Position numbers and translations under genes: made by a program. The notes below the pieces were generated by a model, which did not search any database, was not told the origin of the DNA, and was given only the letters and a program-made list of their open reading frames with translations. 33,569 bases of DNA from Streptomyces sp. CBMA29 (GTDB lineage: Bacteria; Actinomycetota; Actinomycetes; Streptomycetales; Streptomycetaceae). The first letter of the stretch is position 1. Every line of letters starts with the position of its first letter. The stretch spans positions 1-33,569 of the forward strand of contig NZ_MECL01000276.1 of the NCBI RefSeq assembly GCF_014596445.1, given 5' to 3'. Shown here one piece after another: positions 32,016-33,569 of the stretch.

Positions 32016-33569
32016 GTGGCCCATGGCATACCTCTGCCGCCCGGTGCGGCGGACCCCGTCGCCGTCGTCGGGATGGCGGTCCGCCTTCCCGGCGCCGGGA
32101 CACCGGATGCCTTCTGGCGGAATCTGCGGGCCGGTGTCGAGTCGGTCAGCACCTTCACCGACGACGAGATGACCGCCTCCGGGCTGTCGCCGGCCGCGCT
32201 CGCCGATCCCGCGCGGGTCAGGGCCAGGCCGGTGATCGACGGTCCCGAACTGTTCGACGCGGCCTTCTTCGGCTACAGCCCCGGCGAGGCGGCGGCCACC
32301 GACCCGCAGCACCGGCTCTTCCTGGAGTGCGCCTGGGAGGCCCTGGAGTCGGCCGGGTACGACCCGCGCGGCTTCGGGACCGCCGACGCGGTCAGCGTCT
32401 ACGCGGGCACCGGGCCTGACAGCTACTTCCTGCACCACCTCCACCCGCACCAGGCGGCGGCCGGGCCCGGCGCGGGGCCCTTCCAGAATCTGCTGGGCAA
32501 CAGCGGCGACTTCCTCGCCTCCCGGGTCTCCTTCAAGCTCGACCTCACCGGGCCGAGCGTCACCGTGCAGGCCGGATGCTCGACCTCGCTCGTCGCCGTC
32601 CACCTCGCGGTGCAGAGCCTGCTCGGCGGCGAGTCGGATCTGGCGCTGGCGGGCGGCGCCACCGTCTACTTCCCGCAACGCGCCGGTTACGTGTACCGCG
32701 AGGGCGGCGTCAACTCCCCCGACGGGCACTGCCGGGCCTTCGACGCGGACGCCGCGGGCACCACGCCGGGCGACGGAGTCGCGGTGCTCGCGCTGCGCAG
32801 GCTCTCCGACGCGCTCGCCGCGGGCGATCCGGTCCTCGGTCTGATCCGCGGCACCGCGGTCAACAACGACGGCGCGGCCAAGGCCGGATTCACCGCCCCC
32901 GCCGTGGACCCGCAGAGCGATGTCGCCGCCGAGGCGCTGGCCGTGGCCGGGTTCGACCCCGCCGACATCGACTACGTGGAGGCGCACGGCACCGGGACGC
33001 CGATGGGCGACGCCTTGGAGATCACCGCGCTCACCGAGGGCTACGCCGGTGCCCCGGTGGGCAGTTGCCGCCTCGGTACGGCCAAGCCCAACGTCGGCGA
33101 CACCTGGGCGGCGGCGGGCGCGGTCGGGCTGGTCAAGGTGCTGCTCGCCCTCGAACACCAGGAGCTTCCTCCGGTCATCAACCACACCGCGCCGAATCCG
33201 GCGATCGACTTCGCGGCGAGCCCGTTCCGCCTCAACACCGAGGTCACACCGTGGAAGCGGGGCGACCGGCCGCGCCGCGCCGCCGTGCACACCTTCGGGA
33301 TCGGCGGCACCAACGTCCATGTGGTGCTGGAGGAAGCGCCCGAAGTCGCCGTTTCCGCCAGCGGATTCGGCACGGCCCGGGAGCCGGACGGATGGCATGT
33401 GCTGCCGCTGTCGGCCCGAACCGACACCGCGCTGCGGGCCCAAGCCGCCCGACTGGCCGCGCACTTGGAGCAGCGGCCCGGTCTGCCGCTCGACGCTGTC
33501 GCCCACACCCTGCTCACCGGCCGCGCCCGCTTCGCCCGCCGCGCGGTCGTCCTCGCCCGCGGTCGTACG
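32016..33569 (+). CDS. Polyketide synthase, N-terminal ketosynthase module (3' part beyond window)
   Basis: From GTG at 32016 (AAGGGAG 9 bases upstream) the frame is open for 518 codons to the window edge. The ketosynthase spans about residues 12-445: VAVVGMAVRLPGAGTPDAFW, QAGCSTSLVAVH with nucleophile Cys188, EAHGTGTPMGD with His324, and then KPNVGDTWAAAG. The second catalytic His of the usual KxNxGH motif is replaced here by Asp362. The tail after HTFGIGGTNVHVVLEEAP is the KS-AT linker, so an acyltransferase likely follows. In a cluster with salicylate loading it resembles the PKS of yersiniabactin (HMWP1) or MbtC/MbtD. It would accept the chain from an aryl or peptidyl carrier, but chain extension needs a check because of Asp362. 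Confidence 0.92.
   Translation, partial: MAHGIPLPPGAADPVAVVGMAVRLPGAGTPDAFWRNLRAGVESVSTFTDDEMTASGLSPAALADPARVRARPVIDGPELFDAAFFGYSPGEAAATDPQHRLFLECAWEALESAGYDPRGFGTADAVSVYAGTGPDSYFLHHLHPHQAAAGPGAGPFQNLLGNSGDFLASRVSFKLDLTGPSVTVQAGCSTSLVAVHLAVQSLLGGESDLALAGGATVYFPQRAGYVYREGGVNSPDGHCRAFDADAAGTTPGDGVAVLALRRLSDALAAGDPVLGLIRGTAVNNDGAAKAGFTAPAVDPQSDVAAEALAVAGFDPADIDYVEAHGTGTPMGDALEITALTEGYAGAPVGSCRLGTAKPNVGDTWAAAGAVGLVKVLLALEHQELPPVINHTAPNPAIDFAASPFRLNTEVTPWKRGDRPRRAAVHTFGIGGTNVHVVLEEAPEVAVSASGFGTAREPDGWHVLPLSARTDTALRAQAARLAAHLEQRPGLPLDAVAHTLLTGRARFARRAVVLARGRT

Noticed and set aside
1..33569. CRISPR arrays, tRNA or rRNA genes, transposases, integrases or attachment sites
   Set aside because: None was recognised on either strand; the tandem repeats found are short, contiguous and lack spacers.

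Overview
This window is very G+C-rich DNA with dense short-spaced genes, frequent GTG/TTG starts and a third-position G/C bias that is typical of Streptomyces or a close actinomycete. Iron boxes of the DtxR/IdeR/DmdR1 type and the mycobactin-like enzymes fit that placement. No rRNA, tRNA, CRISPR array, insertion sequence or phage module was seen.

Left part (1-11.4 kb) is ordinary accessory chromosome. It holds a truncated ROK sugar kinase; a DUF2249-cupin protein divergent from a Cys-rich winged-helix regulator and a small membrane protein; a FUSC membrane protein; an MFS exporter with its MarR repressor, divergent from an isochorismatase-like hydrolase; an ArsR regulator overlapping an MgtA-type P-ATPase; a small hypothetical; and an anchored lytic-transglycosylase-like protein.

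Right part (11.4 kb to the window end, continuing beyond it) is an iron-acquisition region. It starts with two half-transporters (an ABC exporter-type heterodimer whose two NBDs are degenerate in complementary ways) and an AraC regulator, followed by a FecB/FecC/FecD/ATPase ferric-siderophore importer. A TetR/quinone-oxidoreductase-like pair comes next. A biosynthetic block then follows: a SznF/GrbD-like heme-oxygenase-fold plus cupin enzyme, a YqcI/YcgG (GntA/GrbE-like) N-hydroxylase fused to an MbtH domain, a TetR regulator, a siderophore-interacting ferric reductase, a salicyl-AMP ligase, an MbtI-like salicylate synthase, a free-standing aryl carrier protein, a type II thioesterase and the first module of a large PKS (truncated by the window edge).

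Iron boxes sit in front of FecB, FecC, the SznF-like gene, the siderophore-interacting protein and the salicylate synthase/carrier-protein divergon, so import, reduction and synthesis appear to be one iron-repressed regulon.

The most interesting reading is that the cluster makes a hybrid siderophore. Salicylate would be made from chorismate, adenylated and loaded on the carrier protein, then extended by PKS/NRPS modules. The SznF-like and YqcI-like enzymes would supply an N-N bonded (C-diazeniumdiolate, graminine-like, or N-nitroso) iron ligand made from arginine. This combination is inferred from gene content; the NRPS genes that would prove it lie outside the window.
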